A stretch of 6,819 nt of DNA from the NCBI GenBank assembly GCA_031256125.1, contig JAIRRE010000205.1, positions 1 through 6,819 on the forward strand, given 5' to 3'. Below, one piece after another: positions 5,781-6,819 of the stretch. The stretch's first letter is position 1; each line of letters opens with the position of its first letter. This DNA is from Burkholderiaceae bacterium (GTDB taxonomy: Bacteria > Pseudomonadota > Gammaproteobacteria > Burkholderiales > Burkholderiaceae_C). A program made the position numbers and the translations under genes. A model generated the notes under the pieces. The model was not told the origin of the DNA. It was given only the letters and a program-made list of their open reading frames with translations, and made no database searches.

Positions 5781-6819
5781 GATAATCTGAAAGTAAAGTG
5801 ATTTGAGTACGGGTGGCGTCCAGTTCAGCCTTCGCCAGGGCAAGGCTGACGCGGATTTGGGTTCGCATCCGCACCGATTCCGGGGTATCGAGTTTTTGGA
5901 GCCGGGCGTAAGTGGCGCTCAGCCGGTTGAATTCGTCAGTCAGAACGGGCAGGCTGTCCTGTGCCATCTTCAGGTTGTCAGCCAAAGTCTTTTTCAGCAT
6001 GGAAACGCGCTGATACAACTGGTCGTTTTGCTGACGCCGCAAGGCCATGAGCGAGGCGGTGGCGTTGTCGAGTTTGCGACGGTAAGCCTGGGCGCTAAGG
6101 TTGTAGGAAACCGTCAACCCGACAAATGGCTGCATACCGGTGGAGGTGCCCGCCGGCATATCCGCCAGCGGCTTTTGCACGCCGCCGATTAGCGCCAGAT
6201 CCCACGTTTGCAGGGTTTGCTGGTGATTGAGTTCTTTTTGCAGCGCAAGCGTGGCCTGATCGATGCGCACCATCGCCTGATCGAGATTGACATCGGGCAG
6301 ATCGGGAACAGGCTGAATGGCGTCGTTCTGCGCAGCGCGCAGTTGTGTCATGACGGTGGCGCGCCGATCGGTGAGCGCCATCAGGTCGGCCAAGGTGGCA
6401 TCGCCGGCTCCCATGCGTTTTTGCGTTGCCGCGATTTCTTCATTCAGAACCTTGAGCGCGCCGCTATTGCCCAGACCCTTGACACGTTGCGTCCCAACGC
6501 GCTGGGCGATGGCGGCGAGCCGGTATTTGGTTGCCCGGTCAACATCAACCGTTGCGCGGTAAAGCGTGCATTCCAGCACCCCTATGCGCGTGGCGGAGAT
6601 GCCTTGCAGGTTGCGCGAGAGGCTCTCTTGCAACCCGACTACGGCTTGCTTGGTGGTGTTATTGCTCGATTGGCCGAGTTGGCCATACACCTGCACGCCG
6701 GTGTCGAGCGTGCGCTGGGCGGCGGCTTGATCCTGCACGTATTGGCAGTAGGCTTGCTTCTCCGCTTCGGCTACGCTTTGGGCGCGCGCGGGGGGAAGGG
6801 AGATGAGTAGTACGAACAA
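5764..6819 (-). CDS. TolC-like outer-membrane protein, N-terminus cut by window edge
   Basis: Probable periplasm-spanning outer-membrane channel protein of the TolC/OEP type; assignment rests on general architecture, not on a diagnostic motif. The reading frame is open to the right edge (its last visible codon there is TTG), so a few N-terminal residues are probably missing. What is visible starts inside a signal peptide (FVLLISLPPARAQ, likely cleavage after ARA). The rest reads as two similar halves: long Gln/Ala/Leu-rich helices suited to coiled coils (about 15-200 and 243-345 of the visible 351). Between them is a segment with alternating hydrophobic residues that could be membrane strands (DLALIGGVQKP to MQPFVGLTVSYN, about 207-240). 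At about 350 residues it is shorter than classical TolC (about 430-490 mature). Its end overlaps the dehydrogenase gene by 17 bp. In context it may export the polymer or serve a periplasmic adaptor encoded further right. A periplasmic coiled-coil protein is the alternative. Confidence 0.65.
   Translation of the reverse strand: MFVLLISLPPARAQSVAEAEKQAYCQYVQDQAAAQRTLDTGVQVYGQLGQSSNNTTKQAVVGLQESLSRNLQGISATRIGVLECTLYRATVDVDRATKYRLAAIAQRVGTQRVKGLGNSGALKVLNEEIAATQKRMGAGDATLADLMALTDRRATVMTQLRAAQNDAIQPVPDLPDVNLDQAMVRIDQATLALQKELNHQQTLQTWDLALIGGVQKPLADMPAGTSTGMQPFVGLTVSYNLSAQAYRRKLDNATASLMALRRQQNDQLYQRVSMLKKTLADNLKMAQDSLPVLTDEFNRLSATYARLQKLDTPESVRMRTQIRVSLALAKAELDATRTQITLLSDYHAQNQ

Noticed and set aside
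5781..5843. Upstream extension of the dehydrogenase
   Set aside because: The 21 extra residues precede the Rossmann fold, which normally starts within a few residues of the N-terminus, and would deepen the overlap with the preceding gene.
6208..6810. 200-codon plus-strand open frame
   Set aside because: Antisense to the TolC-like gene, which has a signal peptide and a plausible helical architecture; the plus frame shows nothing recognisable.
1..6819. Mobile elements, tRNAs, CRISPR arrays
   Set aside because: Read for transposase or integrase domains, direct-repeat arrays and tRNA cloverleaf features on both strands; none seen.

Overview
The window carries seven genes, all on the minus strand, so they are read from right to left. 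Average GC is high, protein-coding density is nearly complete, and there is no RNA gene, CRISPR array or insertion sequence that I can recognise. The protein families (TolC-like outer-membrane protein, Hsp33, gamma-class carbonic anhydrase beside hslO) point to a Gram-negative proteobacterium. The carbonic anhydrase-hslO neighbourhood and protein style make a betaproteobacterium my best guess, but this is inference.

The right two thirds (about 2547-6819) is a polysaccharide locus. In transcription order it holds a TolC-like outer-membrane protein whose N-terminus is cut by the window edge, a nucleotide-sugar 6-dehydrogenase of the TviB/WbpA type, a secreted GH16 endoglycanase, and a membrane-bound processive GT2 glycosyltransferase with hyaluronan/chitin-synthase motifs. 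Spacing is tight (17-bp overlap, 31-bp gap, 13-bp overlap), so they should form one transcript. The set gives precursor supply (a UDP-uronic acid), polymerisation and inner-membrane translocation (GT2), periplasmic trimming (GH16) and possible outer-membrane passage (TolC-like). It therefore looks like a synthase-dependent acidic exopolysaccharide system that is not one of the classical alginate, cellulose, PNAG or Pel layouts.

After a 140-bp gap come three housekeeping genes in close succession: a gamma-class carbonic anhydrase family protein, hslO (Hsp33 redox chaperone) and trmD (tRNA m1G37 methyltransferase). The gaps are 18 and 2 bp. trmD usually sits in an rpsP-rimM-trmD-rplS operon; here its upstream partner is hslO. 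Left of trmD lies 97 bp of AT-richer DNA with a 21-codon open frame of doubtful meaning.

The GT2 gene is strikingly AT-richer than everything around it, which suggests separate acquisition or replacement within an otherwise GC-rich operon.
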